64,000 bases of DNA from Daphnia pulex (lineage: Eukaryota; Arthropoda; Branchiopoda; Diplostraca; Daphniidae): contig NC_060021.1 in assembly GCF_021134715.1 (NCBI RefSeq), positions 62,001 to 126,000 on the forward strand. The letters are read 5' to 3'. The notes under the pieces were generated by a model. The model saw only the letters and a program-made list of their open reading frames with translations, was not told where the DNA came from and did not search any database. The number at the start of each line of letters is the position of its first letter. The stretch's first letter is position 1. The translations under genes and the position numbers were made by a program. This document shows, piece by piece, positions 1 to 10,326 of this stretch.

Positions 1-1335
1 GCCTTTGATGGCTCTTTCTCAACTTGTTCACTTTTCTCAGGTATAATTGTCTCTTCGGTGATTTTGAGTAGTTCAGTTTCACCCAGCACCTGCTGATCTT
101 CGTCGTTCGTCACATTTCCGGTGTCGTCAATGATCTCGGCCAAACTCTCGGTCAGACTCTTTGGCTGTTTCTCGTCCATTCCAAGTTGTGGGTTGGATGG
201 ACGTTTTTCTACCGGTTCCTGATTGTCGGCCGGCATTTCGTCGGGTAAACTCTCGGTGGCGTAAATAGCTTCCCGCGTTTGATCCTTGAGACTCTCCGGG
301 TTGTTTTGGAGCGTTTCAACTTGTTCTATCGTCGCCGGGATCTCATTGGGTTTTTCGACTCGAATGCCAACTTCCTCGCCATTCCTCAGGGTCAGACTAC
401 TCATTTGATCCAGTAGTTGCTCGATTGTGTCGGTCTGGTTGTTAAGGGATGCTCGTAGTTCTTCCACTTCCGCCTTACTGGATAGAAGAAGACGATCGGT
501 TTCTTCCATTTTTCGCCTCAATTGTGAATCATTTTCGGCCAAACGGAGATTTTTCGTTTCAAGTTCAGAAATGATTCTATTCTTTGACTCAAGCTCACGT
601 GTAGCCACGGCCAACTCGCGCGTGTCTAATTGTTGTTCGGCAAGGCAAACGCGAAGATTTTCCAATTCCGCCCGACTGGATGCGATCAGTCTATCCCTGT
701 CTTCAATTTTTCGTCTTAGACGGGAATCATCATTTGTCAAGTGAAGATTTTTCTCTGTCATGTCCGTAATAAGACTTTTCTTTTCTTCGAGTTTGCTTTT
801 GGTAGTTGCTGACTCGATGTGGAATTGTTGTAGTAACTTGGACTGGGAGTCTGTCAGTTGGGATTGAACTAGACTCAACTCATTCGCCAAACGTTGGTTT
901 TCTAATACTATCAGGTTGTTTAGTTGTATGGTTATGTTGTATGGTTACTATATGTCATATGGTTGTTCAAGTCTTCTCTGCGGGAAGCTACATAGATAGG
1001 TCTACGAAGGTTATGGTTCCAACGTCAACACTAACAAGCTGGTTAGTCCGGTTAGTCAATCCAATCCAATCAAACATCTTTCTCAACATTATTAGCGCAA
1101 ACATAAACATATATATATTTAGCGCTATATATATGAGCACCAAGAAGCAACAAAGTGCAGCCATAAGCGAAAGCAAAGCCAATATAGTGACTGCCATAAT
1201 GAAGATCATTTACACTGCTATTAGATGGTTTGTTTGCAATTGAAAACTGCGATGTTGACTATTGCCGTTGGGGTTGCCTTTATAAACTTGACAGGGGGAA
1301 TTCCGTTTAGCACTGTCCATTTCCACCGTTTTCAT
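1..1335 (-). pseudogene. Broken 5' part of a membrane-anchored coiled-coil family gene (runs off left edge)
   Basis: This is a paralogue of the genes at 10327-12690 and 18501-22913, cut by the left edge. From the minus strand it keeps the TATA block (TTTATA on plus at 1279-1284), a Met at 1209 and a hydrophobic anchor (MIFIMAVTILALLSLMAAL). The frame then stops at 988-990, and several more stops follow before the coiled coil resumes near 905 and stays open to base 1. That open part has the family phrases ELAVATRELESKN and NDSQLRRKMEETDRLLL, then the acidic linker with GETELLKITEETIIPE. Next to its intact paralogues, the stretch around 905-990 is frameshifted and replaced. A TAA sits directly before Met1209, which fits translation starting at that Met in the family. 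Most likely a pseudogene; an intron hidden around 905-990 is the alternative. Confidence 0.7.
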
Positions 1336-1724
1336 CAGATTTCTACTTACGTTTATGATTTTTAACTTTTTCAATTGATTTGTAATCTTAGTTTAAGATC
1401 TTACGCACATTGTTCAATGAGTTTGGAATTAATTGCAATTCATTAAAATATTTTAATTGCATTTTTGAAATGAAGGTTTTTGGAATTCTGGTTTGGATTC
1501 AAATGTTGCCGGTCTGGACATGTCTAGAAAACGACAGGGCGCCCATAGCGGGGAATCCACAAACTAAAGAAGTATTACGTAATAGTATTACAGAATTTTT
1601 AAATTCTTATCACTTTTGTATTTATTGCGTTCGGTTGTACCGTGTGTATTTTAATATATTTTGAAATACGTGGGAAGAATATGTTCGTTTTTTTAATGGT
1701 TAAAGTTTAGGTAAAAATTAAAGT
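1336..1724. other. Upstream flank shared with paralogues; no gene seen
   Basis: About 225 bp from 1336 are closely similar to 12691-12910 and 22914-23130. They include the shared stretch GTCTGGACATGTCT near 1512. This marks the duplicated upstream flank of the coiled-coil family. The remainder lies between this flank and the 3' end of the next gene. I see no coding potential in it. Confidence 0.6.
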
Positions 1725-3911
1725 TTATTTTGGAAGTGTTTTGGCTTTCTTCTTCAGCGCTTTGCCTTCTGCTTTGATGTTGTTTGCATGATCTTGCAAA
1801 ATTTTGGCCCTTTCTACCATTTGGAGCCCTGTCGTTTCCATCAAATTCGCGTATCCATCTTCATACTCTCGGGTCTTGCGCTTGGCAATCAGTTTTTTAA
1901 TCCAATTTCCCTTTTCCTTGTCTTCTCCTTTGGTTTTGGTCGTCCCAGAGTTCAACGATTCACGTTCGGTTTTCGTCGCTTTAGCTGCGTTTTGGGTTTG
2001 CTTAGTTGCTTCTTGCATAGCAGCCAGAGCTCCCGATAGCGCCTCCACTTGCTCTTTAGCCAATTTTGTCGATTTTTGCACGGAAAACAAAGTTTCCTCT
2101 TGAGTGTCCAAAAGTTTTTGATTCTCTTGTTTTAATCTCTCTAGTTCTTCTCGGCAATCTTCAGCCTCCTTCTTTAGGTTGTCATTATTCAACTCGAGTA
2201 AAGATTTATCGCTTTCCAGGTCCAAATTACGGGACGTTAATTCCTTATTTTCCCTCTCCTTTTCTGTGAGCGTAGCTTTGACAGATTCCAAGCTTATTTT
2301 TAGAAAACTGTCATCTTGTTTGATGCGCTCCAACTCCGACATCGTTGATGACAGGGTCTCATTCTGAGTTCCTATTGTAGATTTCAAATGGACGATTTCG
2401 TTTCTGAGAAGTTTTTCGGTGACATCCCACGTCGAGGCATTGCAGAGCAGAACGGATTTTTCTTTCTTGAGCTCGTCGATTTGAGACTCGAATGCAGTTA
2501 ACTCTGATTTTAGTTGAGTTATATTCGACTGAAGGAGATCGACTGCAACTTTTCGTTCGTCGGCTAATTGTGCCGATTCTTCTGCTAATTTGTTGACTTT
2601 TTCCACGAACACGAAAGCAGCGGCTTTTTCCTCTGAAATGCGTCGAAATTCCGCCTGTATCACTTCCGTTGTCCTTTTCGAACCTGTTAACTCATTTTCT
2701 AACTGATCATTTAGACTTGTCAAAACCAGATTTTTCTGATGGGATACTTTAAGTTCGAGCTGCCATTTGTGCATCTCCTCAACTTTCTCATCGGCAACCT
2801 TTTTGGCCTGCAGGGTAGACTCCAAAATTGCTTCTCTCTCCTCCAAGATTTTCTGCTTCCTGTTCAACTGATCCTTTAATTCGTTTATCTCCTTTTCCAA
2901 TTTCAATTCAGTCTCATGAAATGTATCTGTAATCGTCAGAGCCTTATCTCGTGAAGTAGCCAACTTCAAAATGAGCTCATCATTTTTCAAAGCTTTTCTC
3001 TGCAACTTGTTGTTCAGTTCGTTGGTTCTAGCCGTCAGGTTTTTAATTTCCTCCGATTGAAAACTCATCATACAAGCTGACGTCTCGAGATTAGTTTTCA
3101 GGTTGGAATTCTCTTCTACAAGTTGCTTAATAAGTTCATTGTTAACATCCGGTTTCTCTTCATCTTTTGGTTGATTTTTTTCGCTATCCACTTCGTCCTC
3201 AGCGACTTCCGAAGCCACGTATTTATCCATCAGCTCATCGTATTGCAATAATGTTTCCTTCAATTTATTGTTGAGGTCGTTTGTCGTATCCATCAGGTTC
3301 TGTATTTCGTCCGATTGGAAATTCACCGTACGATCTGACTGCTCGAGATTCGTTTTCAGTTTGGAATTTTCATCTCTGAGTTGCGTAAGTTCATCGGCAT
3401 CCAGTTTCTCTTGATTCCGGCTATCCGATTCGTATTTAGCCACAGTTTCCATTAGATATTTCACCTCGTCTTGGAGTCTCTCCTTCTCCTCTACAATCTC
3501 GTCAACACCGTGTAGCATGGCGCTGACATTGTGAAGCCTATTCTGACATACCCCAATTTCGTTTTTTAGATTCTGGTTGTCGTTTTCCAAGTTTTTCACA
3601 TACTCTTCGGTTATTCTCGTTGTTGTCGCCGGGAAATGATCAACCGGCGACTTTTCGGTATTTTTATCCATAGAATCAGTACTGTCAGGTAATACGGCAG
3701 AAGCTTGTTCCGGTTTCCACATAACAGGTTGGGGTGTTATGTGTGTCCGGCTGGTTGCCTCTTGCACTTTGGTTGTCGGAACTTGATTGTGACAAGATTC
3801 CGGATTAGGTTCTGGTCTGGTTTCAGTTGTGGTATCTGATTCAGAATTTTTGACCAGTAGAAACCAGACCCAAGCAAATATGGTTGCGCAAACGAATACT
3901 AAAAGAGCCAT
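1725..3911 (-). CDS. Signal-anchored long coiled-coil protein (728 aa)
   Basis: An uninterrupted frame of 728 codons. Residues 2-20 are a hydrophobic anchor (ALLVFVCATIFAWVWFLLV) followed by a lysine, so a type II/III membrane anchor or signal anchor is likely. Residues about 21-100 are a Thr/Pro/Glu-rich linker. From about 105 to 650 the protein is heptad-rich coiled coil, with related segments repeated (ENSKLKTNLEQS and ENSNLKTNLETS; SDEIQNLMDTTNDLNNKL and SEEIKNLTARTNELNNKL). The C-terminus is strongly basic (KGNWIKKLIAKRKTREYE and KALKKKAKTLPK). A TATATA box lies on plus at 4001-4006, about 90 bp upstream of the ATG. It shares anchor plus coiled coil with the neighbouring family but no obvious sequence identity. 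I do not recognise the family. Myosin-tail or golgin-like search hits would reflect composition only. Confidence 0.75.
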   Translation of the reverse strand: MALLVFVCATIFAWVWFLLVKNSESDTTTETRPEPNPESCHNQVPTTKVQEATSRTHITPQPVMWKPEQASAVLPDSTDSMDKNTEKSPVDHFPATTTRITEEYVKNLENDNQNLKNEIGVCQNRLHNVSAMLHGVDEIVEEKERLQDEVKYLMETVAKYESDSRNQEKLDADELTQLRDENSKLKTNLEQSDRTVNFQSDEIQNLMDTTNDLNNKLKETLLQYDELMDKYVASEVAEDEVDSEKNQPKDEEKPDVNNELIKQLVEENSNLKTNLETSACMMSFQSEEIKNLTARTNELNNKLQRKALKNDELILKLATSRDKALTITDTFHETELKLEKEINELKDQLNRKQKILEEREAILESTLQAKKVADEKVEEMHKWQLELKVSHQKNLVLTSLNDQLENELTGSKRTTEVIQAEFRRISEEKAAAFVFVEKVNKLAEESAQLADERKVAVDLLQSNITQLKSELTAFESQIDELKKEKSVLLCNASTWDVTEKLLRNEIVHLKSTIGTQNETLSSTMSELERIKQDDSFLKISLESVKATLTEKERENKELTSRNLDLESDKSLLELNNDNLKKEAEDCREELERLKQENQKLLDTQEETLFSVQKSTKLAKEQVEALSGALAAMQEATKQTQNAAKATKTERESLNSGTTKTKGEDKEKGNWIKKLIAKRKTREYEDGYANLMETTGLQMVERAKILQDHANNIKAEGKALKKKAKTLPK

Positions 3912-4000
3912 TTTTTCAATAGACGATTTGTTCGTAGTAATAGTATTTAGACTATTCTCTTCTAGTTAGCTATATTAGCCTATAGCTTTTGACTCTTCAT

Positions 4001-4006
4001 TATATA
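4001..4006 (-). promoter_or_regulatory. TATA box of the 728-aa coiled-coil gene
   Basis: TATATA lies about 90 bp upstream of the ATG at 3911. Other genes in this family carry TATA boxes at comparable distances. Confidence 0.5.
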
Positions 4007-5271
4007 ACCTCCGACCGACAATGGAGAGTACGCACGAGAGGAACTTTCGTATTTTTGTTCAATATTTCAATTTTCTATGTAATTATTTCAAAATTTTTTA
4101 TCTGAATGTAATCAGCAGAATTTAACGAACAATGTTCAAAAGAAATTATTGCGTTAAAATTAATTTTGATTATTATCAATATTATCAATTATTTCAATAT
4201 ATCGCCGATATATTGATTGCCGAGTCGATTAAAGATTGCCGTCAATTATTTTGCGATTGATGTAGTTTTTTAGCGCCAGATGGCTACGATCAGGAATCGT
4301 GACTCGTGCTGTCTGCAGTCTGCTGCCTCGTGACTAAAAGTCTAAAACATTTTTCTGAAACTACTCGGGTGGGAAGTCTCGAGTTTGTTCCTCGTTTGGT
4401 TTTGTAAACGTTTTAAAATAATAAAATAAATTGAGAAAGATTAATATTTTCCTATTGACGTTCCATGGGCAATACAGACAGAAACAATTAGAGTGACAAA
4501 ACCGAATTGTTCTGGTGAATTCTGATTCATGTGGTCGTTTGACAAGGCAAAATCAATCATCATTCCGTAGCCGACTATTTTCTCGTTAAACAGGTAATAT
4601 TTTTTTTATTTTTATCGAATTCTCAACTGTTAAAAGATTGTTCACATAGTGAAATTCTGTAATGTCCTTTGTGAATTACGTTTTCAATTCCCACATCAAA
4701 CGTTGCTCGCTACCCAGTTATTAACACCTGTTCAACTTCCTTTGTATTGACAGTTCAGATGTGACTCTGATGCCTAGAACACGAGGAAACTAATTTTATG
4801 CCAAAGTTTGCAAGGTTTTTCTGTTTTGGTGTTCCCGTGTTAGGTATTCACATGACATAACTGACTGTCAAGTTAATTTCATTCCATTTTTCACTATTTA
4901 CCAAAGATGCCAACAGAATTCAGGTGATTCAGCCTTGATTTCAAGTTATCGGGATGGGTTTTTGGTGTTGAGTTAATCATTTTCCAGGTTCACAAGAACC
5001 AGGACAGTTTTGCGTAGGATATTTTGGTTTTTGTAATACTAGACCTAAACCAACGCTGTAGCTCAGTAGGGAAATGTTTTCTTTTTGTGCTGGTTAGCTA
5101 CCGACTGCATTCTCAATTTTTTCTCTCTACCTTTTCCCTTCTTGTTGTGGTAGGGGCTGAATAGTAGTTGAAAGATAGGGCATTCTTAGGTTGGAAATGA
5201 CGATTTGATACCATATGTATTAATATATATTTTTAAATCTACGGACAGACTGTTCATTTGGTGTAAAGGAA
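4007..5271. other. Divergent intergenic region and probable 5' UTR of importin alpha
   Basis: AT-rich DNA between a minus-strand gene and a plus-strand gene, so it should hold both promoters. The motif GCGCCAGATGGC occurs near 4274. Importin alphas normally start 15-25 residues further upstream than the ATG at 5272. The frame directly upstream of that ATG is open, so a 5' coding or UTR exon may lie in this stretch, but I could not identify it. Confidence 0.4.
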
Positions 5272-7120
5272 ATGGAGCGTACTGAGGTGAATGTAGAATT
5301 GAGGAAATCCCAGAAGGACGACGACCTGCTGCTGAATCGACACAACCTTGAAATCGATGACGAAACCCTTAGCCCTCTTGAAAAAACAAATCGTGTGGAT
5401 GCAGCCTACATGAGCATTGAGGACATGGTTAATGGTATGTTTGTGGCAGCTTTTGTTTTCTGTATATCCTATTTTCTCAGATTTTTCTTTTTATCACGTA
5501 GGTATCAATAGTGGTGATGAAAACATGGAAATTACTGCAACACACGCTGTACGTCAACTCCTCAGCAAGGAACCTAACATGGACTTAACGATCTTAATCG
5601 ACGATATTATTCCCAAGCTGGTAGAATTCCTAGGTCGTGTAAACAAGTATGTTGTGTCTTTATAACTTGGTTATTTCCAAACCTTTCATTATATGATGCT
5701 TTTCTGTTAGCCCTGATCTTCAGTTTGATTCTGGGTGGGTTCTCAGCAATATTGCGTTAGGCTCTGAGTGTGAGCAGACTGAAGGCTTCGTCGACAGTGC
5801 TGGGGCTGTTGCTGGACTCATTTCTTTGTTGGGTTCACCACATCCAGTTGTGGCCGAGCAAACTGTCTGTGCTCTCGGTAAAATCGCCGATTTCAGACCA
5901 GAGCTTCGAGATCACGTCATCGAGCTAGGCATCATTAAGCTTTTGGTCACCTTGATAAAACCCGATGCACCAGTAAGTTTATTTTAAAATTAAATACATG
6001 TGAACATTTAATAACTGATTTTCTTATTAGGATACATTATTGCGTAACGTCACTTGGACTTTGTCCAACTTGTGTCGCAACAAGATCCCTCCGCCCAGTG
6101 TCCCTTCCGTCCGACAACTTCTTCCCGTCTTGGCCCACCTGATCCACAGCAACGACAAAGAGATCCTAGCCGACGCTTGCTGGGCTCTGTCGTACCTCAC
6201 CGATGGCCCGAACGAACGGATTAAAGAAGTGGTTGACGCCGGAGTCGTCCCTCGTCTCGTCGCTTTGCTGGACCATAATGAATTGGCCGTCATCAACCCC
6301 ACTCTGATTGCTATCGTCAACATCGTTTCAGGAAGTGATTTTCAGACGGAATCCGTCTTGGATGCTGGTGCCTGCCCGTCGCTGGCCAAGTTGCTGGTTC
6401 ATTCGAAGATGAAGATCGTCAAGGAAGCTACCTTGGCCGTGTCCAACATTGCTGCCGGCAATACTATCCAGATTCAAGCTCTCATCAACAACAACGTTGT
6501 TCTTCCGTTGGTGGACGTACTGGGCAACGGCGATTTCGAATGCCAAAAAGAAGCAGCTTGGGCCATCACCAACATCACCTTGGGTTATACATTTCAGTCT
6601 AACTGGTGCTGATTGATATTTTTAAACTTTGTCTTTTTAATTTTAGGTGGTACTGTCGAGCAGATCGCTTTGTTGCGCCAGTTTGGTGTCATTCCTCCGC
6701 TGTGCGCTTTGTTAGAGGCTAAGGAAGATAGCAAGACTATCTTGGTCGTTTTGGAAGGCTTGGCTAATATTTTGGCCGTAGCCGAAATAATGGGTGAACT
6801 GGAGAATGTTTGCCTTCACGTCGAAGAGTGTGGAGGCCTGGATCGCATCGAAGATTTGCAGAGCCACGAAAAGAATAAGATTTCTTACAAGGCGCTGGCC
6901 ATTCTGGAGAAGTACTTCTCAAATGACGTAAGTGATTCTATTTTCTGGCTTTTTGAAAATATTATTTCGATGACTACCACAACTGTTTACATTCGGAGTG
7001 TTTTTGTTGACAACTTTACCATATTATTGAGATTTTTAAACATTATTTTTTTTTTTAAATCTCTTTCTTTATTTCGATTCATCGTTTTTTTTATTGTCTT
7101 TTTTTTTTCGACAGAGGTAG
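5272..7120 (+). CDS. Importin subunit alpha, KPNA2-like, short form
   Basis: Karyopherin alpha is the adaptor that binds classical nuclear localisation signals and importin beta. Exons by frame and GT/AG: 5272-5434, 5502-5646, 5711-5972, 6031-6583, 6647-6927 and 7115-7120 (469 aa). Residues 1-30 resemble the importin-beta-binding segment ([15 protein letters not shown]). ARM repeats follow with family signatures [47 protein letters not shown] and [10 protein letters not shown]. Two oddities: the basic KRRN cluster of the usual IBB reads LNRHN here, and the protein ends right after EKYFSND, without the usual acidic tail. An overlapping acceptor (exon 7117-7164) would give 483 aa and a different short tail. 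The usual N-terminal 15-25 residues are missing or lie in an unseen upstream exon. Gene identity is secure; the ends are less so. Confidence 0.88.
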
Positions 7121-10100
7121 GGAGATTCCTAGTTGGCGCAATCTACATCGCAGAGGGGCAATAGGGAATTCAACAACCAGCCAACTCAATGACCCCCCCC
7201 GAAGGAAGGTTTCTCATTTTAAATTTTGTCGTCTAAAATTCTTTTTTTCTGCCTTTACAATGGTAACTATGTTTTTCACTTCCTTCCACGCTATCCTAAC
7301 AAGTTTTGGCCTTTTTTTTGAAAGATTTAACGAAATTTTTAAACTGAAATTTGCCATTTGCTTTCGTTCCTGTTCATTCTTTCCTCTTTCTCTATGCGCG
7401 ATAGAAGTGCAATACAGAACAACTCGGATCAACTTTTCATTGGGTCGTTTGATGTTGTCGCAAGTTGATTTGTGTTTCAAGTTGATTTCCTAATTGCAGG
7501 TTGTCGGTCGCAGTCCTACTCAGGACTTTAATTTCCTTTCTGAAATTGACCAGAAAGTAGTTATCGATCCTTATTGCACTTCCTACCCCAATTCCTGTCA
7601 TATGGATTAACACTGCAGTTCTTCTGTTCACTCATTAACCAGGAAAAATGCAACAACTATCATCTTTCCAATGGGGACAGCTAGCTAACTGTTTGAACGC
7701 ACAAACTCCTTCTTTGTAGCAATGAAAAATCTTGACCGTTGGGAGTGAGACTTTTTCGACTGCATGTCACGACCTGTAGCCAAATGAAGGACAGTCTATT
7801 CACATTTGCCACCGTCGTTGATGTCAACTTCTTCGTTTTCTAGAATTAAGTCGAGAATCTCGAAATCCTTTTTTCGTGTCGTTGCTACTTGATAATGAAA
7901 CGAAGTAGTCCATTCTCGTCGCGCATGGTGGGATCGGTTCCTTTTTCCAGCAACCCCATCTAACCCCATTCACGTTGTTGGCGAGTATTGCAATGAAGTT
8001 TCCTCATTTTGATCGCAGTAATCGATATCGATTTCTCTCCTCAGGCGCTAAGTAGAGTTTGAATCAACTCTAACAGGTTGCGCAACTGGTGTTTCAGTTT
8101 TGTCAAAATATGGGATTTCGGGCAGATTTGTCCTGTTTTTTTCGCTTCGGTAATTTAAGTATTTATAATTCTAGTTTTATCAATTGATTTTGGAAATTGT
8201 TGGGTTGTTGCTGTTCCATAGACCAGGAGATGCTGAACTTGTTCGAGGTATCTTGTCATTATCTTTTATTTTTTTACTGCACTCTTAATTAGTCTTTTTA
8301 TCCAATTTCAGGTTCACCTTTCACCATTGTGCTAGGATTTTTTAAAGTTGTCCGGACGACGGATCGGGACTCTCTAGAGGCTGAGGTATTATTAGAGCTC
8401 TTTTCGTTGGTTTGCCGGCTATACTTTTTTTGTTGGTTGAATTCTATCCAGTTTAAATCAAGATGGAACTTTGTTTAACACGATTGCGTTTTATTTTTGA
8501 TAGGATATTGTGTTCAATACCCTAATATTAACAACGAAAATTCATTCCAGGAAATATTCATCCCGACCTCAACTTCTGATTCCACCCTTTGTTTTCTTCA
8601 ACTTGTTGTGTTCCCGCCTGGGCTCCTCGACCACGAAATCTGTGATTGATACACACCGCCACTATACCTTTGTTCAGGTGAAAACAGTTTATTTACTTCT
8701 GGTGCATGTTACTCCTAGTTGTTCGATGACACAGACACTATGACTTTGGTTTTGAAAAGCGAAAACAGGTCATCTATATTGTAACATTATTTAGTTAATT
8801 GCCCTGGAAATTCAAAGTTCAATGTTTGCATATAGACGTTGCCATGCCAAGAAAGGTGATGAATCCATTTTTGTTATAGCAATGCCGGGGTCGGTTCCCA
8901 GTTGAATTTGTTGACGAACGTTTATCGTAGGACGTTTATTGTAGACTCTCATTATTACCATCGCATTCGCCGGTTTGTTTTCTCTTTTTCCGTTGCGCTT
9001 TTCTCTTTCAACAAATTGGCAATGCTTTCGCCGTGGCCGTTCTGGTTGATCGTTGCGTAATATAGCGCCTTTTTGTGTTGACTTTAAAACTCAGGAAATC
9101 AGTCATTGATCAAAAGCAATAACGATTTGCCGTGACACGAGGATAATGTGTATAGCTTTTTCTCCATTTTGGTGGAAGGTTCCATCCCTATTCCCTATAT
9201 AATTGAATTGATTTTCTTGTCCACGTTCTTGAAAGGACTTATTTGCGTTCTGGTTGTCTTTCGTTCTTGGAAAAGGTTTGGCGCTGCTGGGGGGGAAAAA
9301 CTTTGCTCTTTAATTATCTTTTCTTCATTGTGTCACTTTATGGCACGAATAAACCTTGCCGATTTTCAAAAGAGGAATAATCGCCAATCAATTCCGTGTC
9401 GGGAATTTCGACGTTGCTCCCCAAGGTTTTCTGTTGATGGCGTTCCATCACAAATTGTAAATTGTTGACAGCTCAATATCGCCATTTTCATAACAGTTTT
9501 ATTGCCGAATTGCCCGAAACTAGCCTTCCACATTGTCGTGTAATAGCCGAACAGCACAAGACGAAGACCTTTTTTGTTCGTTCTCATTAATCAAAAGTAA
9601 ATCGTTTCATCTTTTCGTCAAGATCTTGTGACTCTGCTTCTTGACTTTTTTATTCCTCCTCAATATTCGCTTTGATGAAAAAAAAAAAGTCTAGACATTG
9701 CAAATACGACAACCTCTTGTTGACGTTTTCTCCTTTTTACCATTTTCGTTTAATATTCAACATAAAATCAGCTAGGAATCAGTTTTTTCTTTTTCCCCTT
9801 GGTCTAGTAAAATGAATGACACAACGAAACTAAAAGATTTGAAATTTAAAAATGAAATTTATTTGAATCGAAAAAGAGAGGGAAAAACAAAATCAAAGGG
9901 TAAACAAAAGAAACTACTGGACCAGCCCTACCATCGATAATAGTCGTCATCTTGCTCGGCTACCTCCACCCGCAACGCACGTTAGAAACTGATGGACTCG
10001 TTTGAGGGTACTGAAATCCCCCGTCAAGGTGTTAGTCAACTGTACACTGGCGTGCGAGTGAAGATGATCTAATTCCTTTCACCGTGTATAGAGAAGTCAT

Positions 10101-10326
10101 GATAACTCAACTCGTACACAAGTGCCAGGAATTTCGAAAGTCTTCACTCACATCACACCAGCGACCAGCTCACCAACTCCGTCGACGGGTTCATCCATCA
10201 ATCCCTTTGGATTGTCACGAGAGGAGGTAACGTCATCGCAAGATGACAACTATACTGATAGGCAAAACTGACGTCCAGCTTCAATTGTAACTTAATTTTA
10301 ATTTAAGAAAAAAAAATAATCAAAAA
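7121..10326. other. 3.2 kb without a recognised gene; probable importin 3' UTR at left
   Basis: AT- and T-rich DNA with no frame that looks coding in composition or family. A long importin 3' UTR could occupy the left part, and an AATAAA lies near 9348. The right part leads to the 3' end of the KH-domain gene. No repeat pairs or RNA genes were recognised. Confidence 0.4.

Noticed and set aside
427-744. Plus-strand frames full of Ser/Arg opposite the coiled-coil genes (also at 11123, 11816, 21139 and 21814)
   Set aside because: They are antisense to repeated heptad codons and recur only because the coiled-coil units are repeated.
6613-7164. Read-through of importin intron 5 as coding
   Set aside because: The stretch after GTAAGT at 6928 is T-rich with no ARM pattern, and a normal donor is present. 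Only the alternative acceptor at 7117 is kept as a possibility.
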